From HK1 sp965221725 (GTDB taxonomy: Bacteria; Pseudomonadota; Gammaproteobacteria; HK1): a stretch of DNA of 64,000 nucleotides. Shown one piece after another: positions 55,732 through 64,000 of this stretch (position 1 is the first letter of the stretch; each line of letters begins with the position of its first letter). A model generated the notes under the pieces. It made no database searches and was not told the origin of the DNA. It saw nothing but the letters and a program-made list of their open reading frames with translations. The stretch is from NCBI GenBank assembly GCA_965221725.1, contig OZ244909.1, forward strand, positions 1,550,001-1,614,000. Direction: 5' to 3'. A program made the translations under genes and the position numbers.

Positions 55732-57204
55732 TCACCCTGCCTTCGCCTCGGCCGAAAGCTCCCCCGCCGCCTCCACGATGCGCGCCCACGCCGCCTCGAT
55801 GTGCGCGCGCCGCGTGGCCGGAGCGCCCACCGCGAGGCGGAGCACAAGGCGATCGTCCAGCCTGGTGTGGGTGAGGTAGAGCGCACCGGAGCGGTTCAGC
55901 CGGTCCATCAGCGCCTGGTTGAAGGCATCGCCCGCGCGGTGGCGGAAGCACACGAGCCCGACCGAGACCGGCGCCGCCAGATCGAATTCGTCACTCGCCT
56001 CCACCTGCGCCGCGAACCAGTCCGCGAGGGCGACGCTGCGCCGCACATGCGCGCGCAGGCCCTCGGCCCCGTAGTGGCGAATGACGAACCACAGCTTCAG
56101 CGCGCGGAACCGGCGCCCGAGGGGCACGTGCCAGTCGCGGTAGTCGATGACCGCGCCGGAAGTCGTGGCCCGGTTGCGCAGGTACTCGGGGAGGATGCTC
56201 AGCGCGCCGATCAGCGCGGCCCGATCCGCCACCCAGAAACAGTTGCAGTCGAAGTTCGTGAGCAACCACTTGTGGGGGTTGAAGGTGTAGCTGTCAGCAA
56301 GCTCGACCCCGTCGACAAGCCCCCGGTGCTCGGGGCAGATGGAGGCACTCCCCGCGTGCGCGGCGTCCACGTGGAGCCAGATGCCCTCGCGGCGACAGAC
56401 CTCGCCGATGGCGCGTACCGGATCGACGGTGCCCGACGACGTGGTGCCCACGGTGGCGCTCACCATCGCCGGTACCGCCCCGGCCGCGCGATCCGCGGCG
56501 GTTGCGGCTTCCAGCGCCTCGACCCGCATCGCGTGGCGGGCGTCGGCGTCGACGAGCCGCAGACTGGCACGCCCGAGACCCGCAATCTTCACCGCCTTCT
56601 CGATCGACGAGTGCGCGTGGACCGAGGTGTACACGGTCAGCCGCGACGGCGGGCCGTCGTCCGGGCGGAACCCGACCCCGTACTCGTTGACCAGGCCCGC
56701 GCTCGCCCGCTCGCGCGCGGCGAGCAGCGCGGTCAGGGTGCTGCTCGACGCGGTGTCCTGGATGACGCCTCCACCCGCGGTGGTGGAGCGAAACCGCTCG
56801 GGCAGCCCGAGGAGATCGACCAGCCAGTCCAGCACGTGCGTTTCCAGCTCGGTGCACGCGGGACTCGTGGCCCACAACATGCCCTGGACCCCGAGCCCCG
56901 AGGAGAGGAGATCGCCGAGGATGGAAGGCCCCGAGGCGTTGGCCGGGAAGTACGCGAAGAAGTTCGGCGACTGCCAGTGGGTGATCCCGGGCATGACGAT
57001 CTCGTCGATGTCGCGCAGCACATCGCCGAAGGGCTCGCCCCGCTCGGGCGCCGCCGCCGGCAGCCGCCGCCGAATCGAGCCGGGCTCCGCCTGCGAAAGC
57101 ACCGGATACCCCTCGACCTCCTCCATGTAGCGGGCGATGCGCTCCACCACCGCATGGCCGCATCGCCGGAACTCGTCGGGGGTCATGTGGGGCACATCAT
57201 CCAT
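55732..57204 (-). CDS. PLP-dependent amino-acid decarboxylase (aromatic-L-amino-acid decarboxylase family)
   Basis: A 490-residue group II decarboxylase. PLP lysine is in SYTFNPHKWLLTNFDCNCF near residue 308, with HVDAAHAGSASICPEHRG (PLP aspartate) near 275 and WQSPNFFAYFPANAS near 77. These match aromatic-L-amino-acid (DOPA/tryptophan/tyrosine/phenylalanine) decarboxylases, which yield amines. ATG 57204. The gene is on the same strand as an OCD-family gene, 225 bases downstream of it, suggesting amino-acid or amine catabolism. Which amino acid is used cannot be read from sequence. Confidence 0.9.
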   Translation of the reverse strand: MDDVPHMTPDEFRRCGHAVVERIARYMEEVEGYPVLSQAEPGSIRRRLPAAAPERGEPFGDVLRDIDEIVMPGITHWQSPNFFAYFPANASGPSILGDLLSSGLGVQGMLWATSPACTELETHVLDWLVDLLGLPERFRSTTAGGGVIQDTASSSTLTALLAARERASAGLVNEYGVGFRPDDGPPSRLTVYTSVHAHSSIEKAVKIAGLGRASLRLVDADARHAMRVEALEAATAADRAAGAVPAMVSATVGTTSSGTVDPVRAIGEVCRREGIWLHVDAAHAGSASICPEHRGLVDGVELADSYTFNPHKWLLTNFDCNCFWVADRAALIGALSILPEYLRNRATTSGAVIDYRDWHVPLGRRFRALKLWFVIRHYGAEGLRAHVRRSVALADWFAAQVEASDEFDLAAPVSVGLVCFRHRAGDAFNQALMDRLNRSGALYLTHTRLDDRLVLRLAVGAPATRRAHIEAAWARIVEAAGELSAEAKAG

Positions 57205-57429
57205 GGCGGATCTCCCTTCGTGGATGGCGACGCTTCAACCGCCGCGATGGTACCCGCCAGGGCCGTCCCCGACAGGCAAGCACATGCCCTCGTGCATGCT
57301 CTCGAAACAGCCCCGACGGGCCGCTCCGGAGCTTGAAAACCCGCCGGAGCCGCACCTGCATGGTGACCGCCTGGAGCGCCGGCGGAAGTCGTGGGGGATG
57401 CAAAGGCAGAGGGGGCGGATCCGGCCCGC

Positions 57430-58377
57430 TCAGCCACCGGCCGTGCGAGCCACGTAGTAGCTCGCGGTCATCAGGTCGAGATGCCCGCCGCCACCGTTCT
57501 TGAACAGGGTGATGTCCGCCGCCGTCCGCGGGTTCGGCAAGCCCTCGCGGCAGAGATCGAACAGATCGCCCTCGATCCGGTCGGGGCCGAATCGCCCCGT
57601 CTTCATCGGTTCCAGAAGGTCTCCGCAGATACCGACGGTGGTCTCCCGTGCATCCACGAACACCCGGGCGCGGGCGAACGCCTCGGTATCCGCCTCGCGC
57701 ATCTCGGGCTTGTATCCGCCCACCAGATCCAGGTGCTGGCCCGGTCGTAGCCACTCGCCCAGCACGAGCGGCGCTTCGGCCGCGGTCGCGGCGGTGATGA
57801 TGTCGGCACCGCGGCAAGCGGCTTCCAGGTCGGAGGTCGCCTCGAACGTCGCCCCGTCCACCGGCGCCTGCGCCGCCAGCGCTTCGGCCTTCGCGTGGGT
57901 GCGGTTCCAGATCACCACCCGCTCGATGGACGGCCGCACCGCGCAGTGCGCGCGGATGAGGTGCGGTGCCAGCGCGCCCGCCCCCACCATGCACAGCGTG
58001 GCCGCATCCTCCCGGGCCAGAAACCGCGCACCGAGAGCGGAGTCCGCGGCGGTCTTCCAGTACGTGAGCTCGGTGCCGTCGAGGCTTGCGAGCGGCTCGC
58101 CGTTGCGTGCGTCGAAAAGCAGGTAGACAGCCTGGATCGAGGGCAACGCCCCGCCCGCGTTCGCCGGAAACACGGTGACCAGCTTGACCCCCACCTGCGT
58201 GCCGCGCTGCCACGCGGCGCGAATGAGCAGGGTGTCGGCACCGCCGGCCGCCGCCGGCTGGGTCATGATGAGATCGTCCATCGCGTCGATGGCTTCGAGG
58301 TGGCTCGTCCGCAGCCACTCGACGAGGTCGGGGTAGCGGGTGACCGCTCGCATCCGGGCGGCGTCGATGATGTTCAT
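57430..58377 (-). CDS. Ornithine cyclodeaminase/mu-crystallin-family protein (copy 2)
   Basis: A 315-residue member of the OCD/mu-crystallin family. The Rossmann loop LCMVGAGALAPHLIRAHCAV near residue 126 is a regular GxGxxxxH form, unlike copy 1. Other marks are KLVTVFPANAGGALPSIQAVY near 68 and GTELTYWKTAADSALGARFLA near 100. ATG 58377 follows GGAGAG. The upstream in-frame sequence runs into the miniature element at 58469-58570. It may be a cyclodeaminase, ketimine reductase or alanine dehydrogenase; the adjacent decarboxylase and GDH suggest amino-acid catabolism. Confidence 0.85.
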   Translation of the reverse strand: MNIIDAARMRAVTRYPDLVEWLRTSHLEAIDAMDDLIMTQPAAAGGADTLLIRAAWQRGTQVGVKLVTVFPANAGGALPSIQAVYLLFDARNGEPLASLDGTELTYWKTAADSALGARFLAREDAATLCMVGAGALAPHLIRAHCAVRPSIERVVIWNRTHAKAEALAAQAPVDGATFEATSDLEAACRGADIITAATAAEAPLVLGEWLRPGQHLDLVGGYKPEMREADTEAFARARVFVDARETTVGICGDLLEPMKTGRFGPDRIEGDLFDLCREGLPNPRTAADITLFKNGGGGHLDLMTASYYVARTAGG

Positions 58378-58468
58378 GTCGGGCTCTCCACAGGACGCAC
58401 GCAACTGCCGCCGATCCGCAGCGGCAGGCGCGGATCGGCGAGAATTTCGGGGCAGGCGCCCAAACTTA

Positions 58469-58570
58469 GGACACTGACCGAAATTAATTTTCCACCACAT
58501 AGACTCCAATCCCATTTCAGGCAGGAGTTACAGGCGTGTTGGATGGGAAAATTATTTTTGGCCAGGGTCC
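58469..58570. mobile_element. 102-bp miniature inverted-repeat element
   Basis: Two 25-base inverted ends at 58469-58493 and 58546-58570 agree at about 20 positions (pattern GGACxCTGxCCxAAA, then TAATTTTCC). The element is flanked by TTA on both sides (58466-58468; 58571-58573), consistent with a 3-base target duplication. It is markedly AT-rich for this region and has no coding capacity, as expected for a non-autonomous element mobilised by a transposase elsewhere. Confidence 0.75.
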
Positions 58571-58649
58571 TTACTCGAGGTCGGATTACGCCTTCGGCGA
58601 ATCCGACTTGAACCGATCTGGCTTCCGAGGTTCGTGACGCCGCGCGGCC

Positions 58650-61600
58650 TCACTCCCCCTGGCGCAGGGTGCGGATCTCGCCCATCGCCACGGAAAGCAT
58701 GGTGAAGTCGACGCGACCCGCCGCCGCGAGATCACCGAGAATCTGACGGCACCGGCCCACCGGGATCCGGTTCTGCACGAGCCACGCCTGCACGCGGTCG
58801 GCGGGGGTCGTCGCCTCGCCGGCGTCGAGCCGCAGCGCATCCAGGGTAAGCGCGCTCAACTGGGTGGAGAGATCGTCGCGGAGCGCCGCCCTCGACAGCG
58901 CCTGCCAGCGGTTGTCGCGGGGTAGCGCCGCCACCTGGTCGCGCAGCCAGTGCAGATCGAGCGCCTCACCGAGCGCGAAGTACACCGACGCCGCCGCCTC
59001 GACCGCGAGCCCCGCGCTCGCGGCAACCTCCACCACGTCCAGCGCGGCGACCAGGTCGTCGCCGCTCGCGACCGCGAGCCCCAGCGCCTCCGGAACGCCG
59101 TGCCCGACCAGTCGTTCCGTCTCGGCGTCGATCGCGGCGCGGCTCGTATCCGACACCAGCTCCCGGAGCTGGCGCCTCAACGCGGCCGCGCCGCCCGCGA
59201 AGTGGGCGATGTCGCGCGCGATGTCGAGCGGCCGTGGCCGGTTTCTCAGCAGCCAGCGCGCACCCCGCTCGACGAGCTTGCGGGTCTCCAGCAGCATTCC
59301 GGTCTGGACCTCCGCCCCCACCACGTTGTCGAGCGCCTCGATCGCCTCCCACGTCCCGCGCATGCCGTACACCTCGCGGGCCACCAGGTACGCCCGGGCG
59401 ATGTCCGCGTCGTCGGCGCCGGTCTCCTCCCCGAGCCGGAACGCGAAGGTGATCCCGCACCGGTTGACCATCTCGTTCGCCACCACCGTGCTCACGATCT
59501 CGCGCGCGAGCCGGTGGGCCGACATCAGCGCGCCGTAGCGCCCGCGCAACGCGGACGGGAAGTACGCACGCAGCTCGTTCACCACGAACGGCTCGTCCGG
59601 TAACGCGGAGTCGAGCAACCGCTGGTAGAGGCAAATCTTGACGTAGGCGATCAGCACCGAAAGCTCCGGGGCGCTGAGCCCCCCTCCGCCCGCGAGCCGC
59701 TCCGCGATCTCCTCCGCCCCGGGCAGGAACTCGATCGCGCGGTCGAGCTCCCCATCGCGTTCGAGCCGGCGGATGAGCCGGGAGTGCACCTCCAGCAGCG
59801 ACGCCGCCTGGCGCTCGGCGACGGCGAGGGCCTGGGTCTGGAGGTAGTTGCTGCGCAGGACCAGCTCCCCGACCTCGCCGGTCATCTCCTCCAGAAGGGC
59901 GTTGCGCTGCTTGCCGGTCAGGTCTCCGGCTGACACCACCTCGTTCAGCAGCACCTTGATGTTCACCTCGTGGTCGGAGCAGTCCACCCCGCCGGAGTTG
60001 TCGATGGCGTCGGTGTTCACCCGCCCGCCGCGGGCCGCGTACTCGATGCGCCCGAGCTGGGTGAGGCCGAGGTTGCCGCCCTCGCCGACGATGCGACACC
60101 GCAGTTCGCCCCCGTTCACCCGCACCACATCGTTGGCGCGGTCGCCGGCATCGGCGTGGGACTCGTTCCGCGCCTTCACGTAGGTTCCGATCCCGCCGTT
60201 CCACAGCAGATCGACGGGCGCCTTCAGAATCGCCACGATCAGCTCGCTGGGGGTGAGGGATTGCGACTCGATGCCGAGCGCGGCGCGGGCCTCGGGGCCG
60301 AGCGCGATCGACTTCGCGCTCCGCGGCCAGATTCCGCCGCCGGCGGAGAGCACCGAGCGGTCGAAGTCGTCCCAGGTCGAGCGCGGCAGCGCGAACAGAC
60401 GCTCCCGCTCCGCGAAGGTTGTCTCCGGGTTCGGGTCCGGGTCGATGAAGATGTGCAGGTGGTTGAATGCGGCCACCAGGCGGGTGTGACGGGAAAGCAG
60501 CATCCCGTTGCCGAACACGTCGCCGCCCATGTCGCCGATCCCGACCGCGGTGAAGTCGGTGCGCTGGCAGTCGATGCCGAGCCCCCGAAAGTGGCGCTTG
60601 ACGGACTCCCAGCCCCCGCGCGCGGTGATTCCCATGCCCTTGTGGTCGTAGCCCTGAGAGCCGCCGGAGGCGAACGCATCGCCGAGCCAGAAGCCGTACT
60701 CGCCGGCAAGCGCATTGGCGATGTCGGAGAACGTTGCGGTCCCCTTGTCGGCCGCGACCACGAGGTAGGGGTCGTCCCCGTCGTGACGCACCACGCGCGC
60801 CGGCGGCACCACTTGCCCTCCCGCCAGGTTGTCGGTCACGTCGAGCAGGCCGCGGATGAAGATTCGGTAGCACTCGACCCCCTCTTCCTGAACCGCTTCT
60901 CGCCCGCCTTCCGCCGGCAACCGCTTGGGCACGAAGCCGCCCTTGGAGCCGACCGGCACGATCACCGCGTTCTTCACCTGCTGGGCCTTCACGAGCCCCA
61001 GCACCTCGGTGCGGAAGTCCTCGCGCCGATCCGACCAACGGATGCCGCCGCGGGCGACGGAACCGCCGCGCAGATGCACCCCTTCCACCCGCGGGGAGTA
61101 GACGAAAATCTCGAACATCGGCCGCGGCTCGGGCAGTTCCGGGATCCGGCGCGGGTCGAGCTTGAACGAGAGGTACGGCTTCGGCGCCCCGCCCCGATCA
61201 CCGGCGTCGCCGGGCTGGAAGAAGTTGGTGCGCAGCGTCGCCCGAATGAGGCCGACGTAGCTGCGCAGTATCCGGTCCTCGTCGAGGTTCGCCACCTCGT
61301 CGAGCGCCGCCTCGATCCGGATCATGACCTTCAGTTCGGCGTCGAGCTGCTCCATGGCCGCGCCCTTCGCGTCCCCGGCCCGCTTCGCCCCCTTCGCCTT
61401 CTTCGTGCCCCCCGCCGTCGGCGTCTCGCGGGGCCGGTCGGGGTCGAGGCGGGCGTGGAACAGCTCCACCAGCATCGCGGCGATACCGGGGTTGGCGGCC
61501 AGCGCCTCCTGCATGTAGGTCTCGCTGAAGGTGACCCCGGCCTGACGCAGGTACTTGCAGTACGCGCGCAGGATCACGATCTCGCGCCATCCGAGCCCGG

Positions 61601-63593
61601 CGCGCAGCACCAGCCGGTTGAAGCCGTCGTTCTCGACCTCGCCGGACCAGATGCGAGCGAACGCCTCGCGGAACTTCGCCTCGACGCGGTCCGGTTCGAA
61701 GTCGGGGCCCTCCGCGTGGCGCATCCCGAAGTCGTGGATCCACACCCGCGAAGCGCCCGCGCGCTCGACCCGGCTCGGATGCTCGTCCTCGACTCTGAGG
61801 CCCATGTTCTCGAGCATCGGCAGCGCGTCGGAGAGCACCACGGGACGGCGCCCGGCCTGGAAGAGCTTGAAGCGCAGCCGCCCCTCCTCCGCCTCCAGCG
61901 AGCGGTAGAGGCTCATTTCGATGCCGTCCTCCCCGATTCGCTCCATCTTTTCCATGTCGAGCACCGCCACCCGCGCGGAGTAGCTCTCCCGGTAGTCGGT
62001 GCGGAACGCCTCGCCGTAGCGCCGGAAGAGCCGCGTGCCGCGCTCCTCGCCGAAGGACTCCAGCAGGGCGTCGCGGAGATCGTCGGTCCAGGTGCGGCTC
62101 ACCGCCTGCAAGCGGTGCTCAAGCTCCGCGAGGTCGTAGCTCGGGGGGCGTTTCGGGTCGACGTGGATGACGAAGTAGAGCCGGGCCAGCACCGATTCGG
62201 AGAGGAGTACCGTGAACTCGGTGTCGGTGCCGCCGAGCGTCTCCTCCAGAATCCCCTGGATCACCAGCCGGCTCGCGGTGGCGAACCGGTCCCTGGGTAC
62301 GAACACGATGCAGGAGAAGAAGCGCCCGAACCGGTCCGGATGCACGAAGAGCCGCAGCCGCTGGCGCTCCTGCAAGTGCAGGATCCCCACCGCGGTCTCG
62401 AACAGCTCGCCGGCCGGGATCTGGAAGAGCAACTCGCGCGGGAAGGTATCGACGATGTTCTGCAGAGCCTTGGCGGCATGGCTGTTGCGCGGATAGCCGG
62501 CGCGGCCGATCACGGCGGCGGCCTTGCGCCGGAGCAGGGGGATGTCGCGCGGCACCCGGTTGTAGGCGGCGGAGGTATAGAGGCCGAGGAATCGGCGCAT
62601 CCCGCAGACCCTGCCCTCGGCGTCGAACTGACGGATGCCGATGTAGTCGAGGTGACTCGGGCGATGCACGGTGGAGCGGATGTTGGCGCGGGAGAGCACC
62701 AGCAGCTCGGGCTCGTGCGGGTCGCGGCGCCGGCGCGGCGGCGGCAGGTGGGAGAACGCCTCGCGGGCGCGACCGCCGGCGTCTCGCAGCAGCCCGAGAC
62801 CGGTGCCGGCCTCGGCCACGTAGCGGTCGCGCGCCCGGGAATCCGTCCCCTCGGGGCGCTCCACGTGGTAGGCGGCAAACCCGAGGAAGGTGAAGTGGTT
62901 GTTCTCGATCCACTCGAGGAAGGCGCAGGTCTCGGCAAGCTCCTCCGGCGCGACCGGCGCCGGCGGCGTTGCCCGCAGATCCGCGATGCTGCGATGCAGC
63001 GTCTCGCGCATCGCGGCCCAGTCCTCCACCGCGGCGCGCACATCGGCGAGGGCGGCGTGCACCTCCGACGCAATCGCGTCGAGCACCTCGGGCTCGGTCT
63101 GGCGGCCGGTCTCGATGTGGATGATCGCTTCGACCACGGACTCCGGCGCTTCGTCGTCGAGCGCCAGGAGCGCTTCAACGCGGCCACCGTCGCCGCGGCG
63201 CAGGCGCATCACCGGATGGACGACGAGATGGCTGGTGTACCCGCGTCGGTTCACCACCATCCGCACCGAGTCGACGAGGAACGGCATGTCGTCGGTGACG
63301 ATCTCGACGATGGTGTGCGTCGACTGCCAGCCGTGCTGCTCGACCTGAGGGTTGTAGACCCGCACCTTCGGCGTGCCGGGCGCACGCCTTCGGGCGAGGT
63401 TCAGGTGTGCCATCGCGGCCCCGTAGAGGTCGTCCGGCTCGCGCTCGGCGAGGTCGGCGGACGAGACGCCCGCGTAGTACCCGTCAACGAAGGACAGGAC
63501 CAGGCCGAGGTCCTCCCCGCTCACCCGCTCCCGGACAAGCGCAGTGACGTTGTCCATGAGTTCCGGCGGATGGGTCGTCGGCTGAACCGTCAT
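58650..63593 (-). CDS. gdhB: NAD-specific glutamate dehydrogenase, GDH-180 type
   Basis: A 1647-residue large NAD-dependent glutamate dehydrogenase, catalysing glutamate to 2-oxoglutarate plus ammonia. Catalytic region, about residues 850-1200: RGGIRWSDRREDFRTEVLGL, then VKAQQVKNAVIVPVGSKGGF with its lysines, GIGDMGGDVFGNGMLLS and LWNGGIGTYVKA. The long N-terminal part carries the ACT-like regions of this type. A Lys/Ala-rich insertion (GGTKKAKGAKRAGDAKG) interrupts the middle near residues 730-750. ATG 63593 is preceded by GGGAGG ten bases upstream. It is a stand-alone gene, probably catabolic, in keeping with the neighbouring amino-acid enzymes. Confidence 0.95.
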   Translation of the reverse strand: MTVQPTTHPPELMDNVTALVRERVSGEDLGLVLSFVDGYYAGVSSADLAEREPDDLYGAAMAHLNLARRRAPGTPKVRVYNPQVEQHGWQSTHTIVEIVTDDMPFLVDSVRMVVNRRGYTSHLVVHPVMRLRRGDGGRVEALLALDDEAPESVVEAIIHIETGRQTEPEVLDAIASEVHAALADVRAAVEDWAAMRETLHRSIADLRATPPAPVAPEELAETCAFLEWIENNHFTFLGFAAYHVERPEGTDSRARDRYVAEAGTGLGLLRDAGGRAREAFSHLPPPRRRRDPHEPELLVLSRANIRSTVHRPSHLDYIGIRQFDAEGRVCGMRRFLGLYTSAAYNRVPRDIPLLRRKAAAVIGRAGYPRNSHAAKALQNIVDTFPRELLFQIPAGELFETAVGILHLQERQRLRLFVHPDRFGRFFSCIVFVPRDRFATASRLVIQGILEETLGGTDTEFTVLLSESVLARLYFVIHVDPKRPPSYDLAELEHRLQAVSRTWTDDLRDALLESFGEERGTRLFRRYGEAFRTDYRESYSARVAVLDMEKMERIGEDGIEMSLYRSLEAEEGRLRFKLFQAGRRPVVLSDALPMLENMGLRVEDEHPSRVERAGASRVWIHDFGMRHAEGPDFEPDRVEAKFREAFARIWSGEVENDGFNRLVLRAGLGWREIVILRAYCKYLRQAGVTFSETYMQEALAANPGIAAMLVELFHARLDPDRPRETPTAGGTKKAKGAKRAGDAKGAAMEQLDAELKVMIRIEAALDEVANLDEDRILRSYVGLIRATLRTNFFQPGDAGDRGGAPKPYLSFKLDPRRIPELPEPRPMFEIFVYSPRVEGVHLRGGSVARGGIRWSDRREDFRTEVLGLVKAQQVKNAVIVPVGSKGGFVPKRLPAEGGREAVQEEGVECYRIFIRGLLDVTDNLAGGQVVPPARVVRHDGDDPYLVVAADKGTATFSDIANALAGEYGFWLGDAFASGGSQGYDHKGMGITARGGWESVKRHFRGLGIDCQRTDFTAVGIGDMGGDVFGNGMLLSRHTRLVAAFNHLHIFIDPDPNPETTFAERERLFALPRSTWDDFDRSVLSAGGGIWPRSAKSIALGPEARAALGIESQSLTPSELIVAILKAPVDLLWNGGIGTYVKARNESHADAGDRANDVVRVNGGELRCRIVGEGGNLGLTQLGRIEYAARGGRVNTDAIDNSGGVDCSDHEVNIKVLLNEVVSAGDLTGKQRNALLEEMTGEVGELVLRSNYLQTQALAVAERQAASLLEVHSRLIRRLERDGELDRAIEFLPGAEEIAERLAGGGGLSAPELSVLIAYVKICLYQRLLDSALPDEPFVVNELRAYFPSALRGRYGALMSAHRLAREIVSTVVANEMVNRCGITFAFRLGEETGADDADIARAYLVAREVYGMRGTWEAIEALDNVVGAEVQTGMLLETRKLVERGARWLLRNRPRPLDIARDIAHFAGGAAALRRQLRELVSDTSRAAIDAETERLVGHGVPEALGLAVASGDDLVAALDVVEVAASAGLAVEAAASVYFALGEALDLHWLRDQVAALPRDNRWQALSRAALRDDLSTQLSALTLDALRLDAGEATTPADRVQAWLVQNRIPVGRCRQILGDLAAAGRVDFTMLSVAMGEIRTLRQGE

Positions 63594-63920
63594 GGCAGGT
63601 CGCCTCCCTCGCGGTGAATCACCAGTATAGACCGTCCGGGATCGGACCGTCCGGCACCCCGTCCACTTCACTTTCCCCCTGCCCGCGCCGATCGTGAGGA
63701 CCGGTCAGCGGAGGTCAATCGGCGGGCGCCGGTCGGGCGGTTGCAGCGGGGACGGACGGGGGTAGCAGGCGTCACAGCGGGACATCAGAGATCCCGGCAC
63801 TCACTCGCACATCGAACGAGACGATGGCCTACAACAGAGGTTTCCCGATGCGCATGTTTCCGGCTTCGCGCCTGCGGACAACGCGGTAGAATGGATCCGC
63901 ATACCGAAGGAGGCGCAGAC
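63594..63920. other. Intergenic region upstream of the last gene
   Basis: 327 bases between two divergent genes. A TAGAAT hexamer (63887-63892) could be a -10 box for the last gene, but no convincing -35 box accompanies it. No gene is seen. Confidence 0.35.
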
Positions 63921-64000
63921 ATGCCCGTCTCAGGTGAAACAGCCATCGTGATCGGTCTCAATCTGGCGGTGCTGGGCTTCGGGTGGAACCTGCACCGGGA
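63921..64000 (+). CDS. Start of a small membrane-anchored protein (partial)
   Basis: 26 codons of a new gene cut by the window end: MPVSGETAIVIGLNLAVLGF followed by GWNLHR. AAGGAGG (63907-63913) lies 7 bases before the ATG, a strong initiation site. The sequence is a short N-terminus followed by a hydrophobic segment, suggesting an N-terminal membrane anchor. The family cannot be assigned. Confidence 0.65.
   Translation, partial: MPVSGETAIVIGLNLAVLGFGWNLHR

Noticed and set aside
58378..58515. N-terminal extension of OCD copy 2 into the miniature element
   Set aside because: The extension translates the mobile element; the ATG at 58377 has a good ribosome site and starts family-like sequence.

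Overview
This is a gene-dense, very GC-rich (roughly two thirds G+C) stretch of a free-living or host-associated proteobacterial chromosome. An alpha- or gammaproteobacterial origin fits: a GDH-180-type NAD-glutamate dehydrogenase, hydantoinase A/B proteins, two non-pyrrolysine MttB-type methyltransferases, a PrtD-like type I secretion ATPase and a cytochrome c/DsbD/TlpA thiol-redox cluster. The sequence alone does not decide the class. I see no rRNA, tRNA, CRISPR array or complete insertion sequence.

Layout. 0-4 kb: a truncated acrylyl-CoA reductase gene divergent from an acyl-CoA synthetase, an AlkA-type DNA glycosylase and a Phd/PIN toxin-antitoxin pair with a palindromic operator. 4-9.3 kb: an export locus of a type I secretion ABC protein (with a 17-C run near its 3' end), an anti-sigma-type ATPase and a four-module RTX protein, closed by a good terminator. 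9.3-17.6 kb: MttB homologue 1, a Uma2 nuclease-fold protein, hyuA-hyuB and ispH. 17.7-23 kb (minus strand): cytochrome c, dsbD, tlpA and a DUF255 thioredoxin-domain protein. 23.6-32 kb: a YeeE/YedE sulfur-type transporter, a divergent TrpD-fold protein, an MFS carrier, a DUF1223 protein, two tandem DUF1640-like coiled-coil membrane proteins, an SDR, cysQ, a quinone oxidoreductase and a decayed antitoxin-toxin fusion.

32.5-51.5 kb is the nutrient-scavenging region. A histidine ammonia-lyase and an ornithine-cyclodeaminase-family gene lie divergent from a peptide-type ABC importer with fused ATPases. Then comes a minus-strand operon of two sugar-type permeases, two different ATPases, a Tat-exported binding protein and MttB homologue 2, divergent from a methylthioribose-kinase-like gene. 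51.7-64 kb: RecD2 helicase, UMF1-type carrier, PLP decarboxylase, a second ornithine-cyclodeaminase-family protein, the large glutamate dehydrogenase and the start of one more gene.

The most unusual non-coding content is a family of short dispersed elements with inverted ends close to GCCCGCATTTCTCACC (four long copies at 22.3, 23.3, 26.1 and 54.0 kb, plus shorter derivatives). One copy overlaps, and apparently supplies, the start of dsbD. A different 102-bp miniature element with 25-bp inverted ends and a TTA duplication sits at 58.5 kb. Low-complexity, repeat-like insertions recur inside otherwise ordinary enzymes (HyuA, DsbD, TrpD-like, UMF1 carrier, GDH). No single undescribed system is proven here. 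The strongest candidates are the MttB/dual-ATPase ABC/methylthioribose-kinase locus, the RTX locus with its poly-C switch-like tract, and the repeat family.
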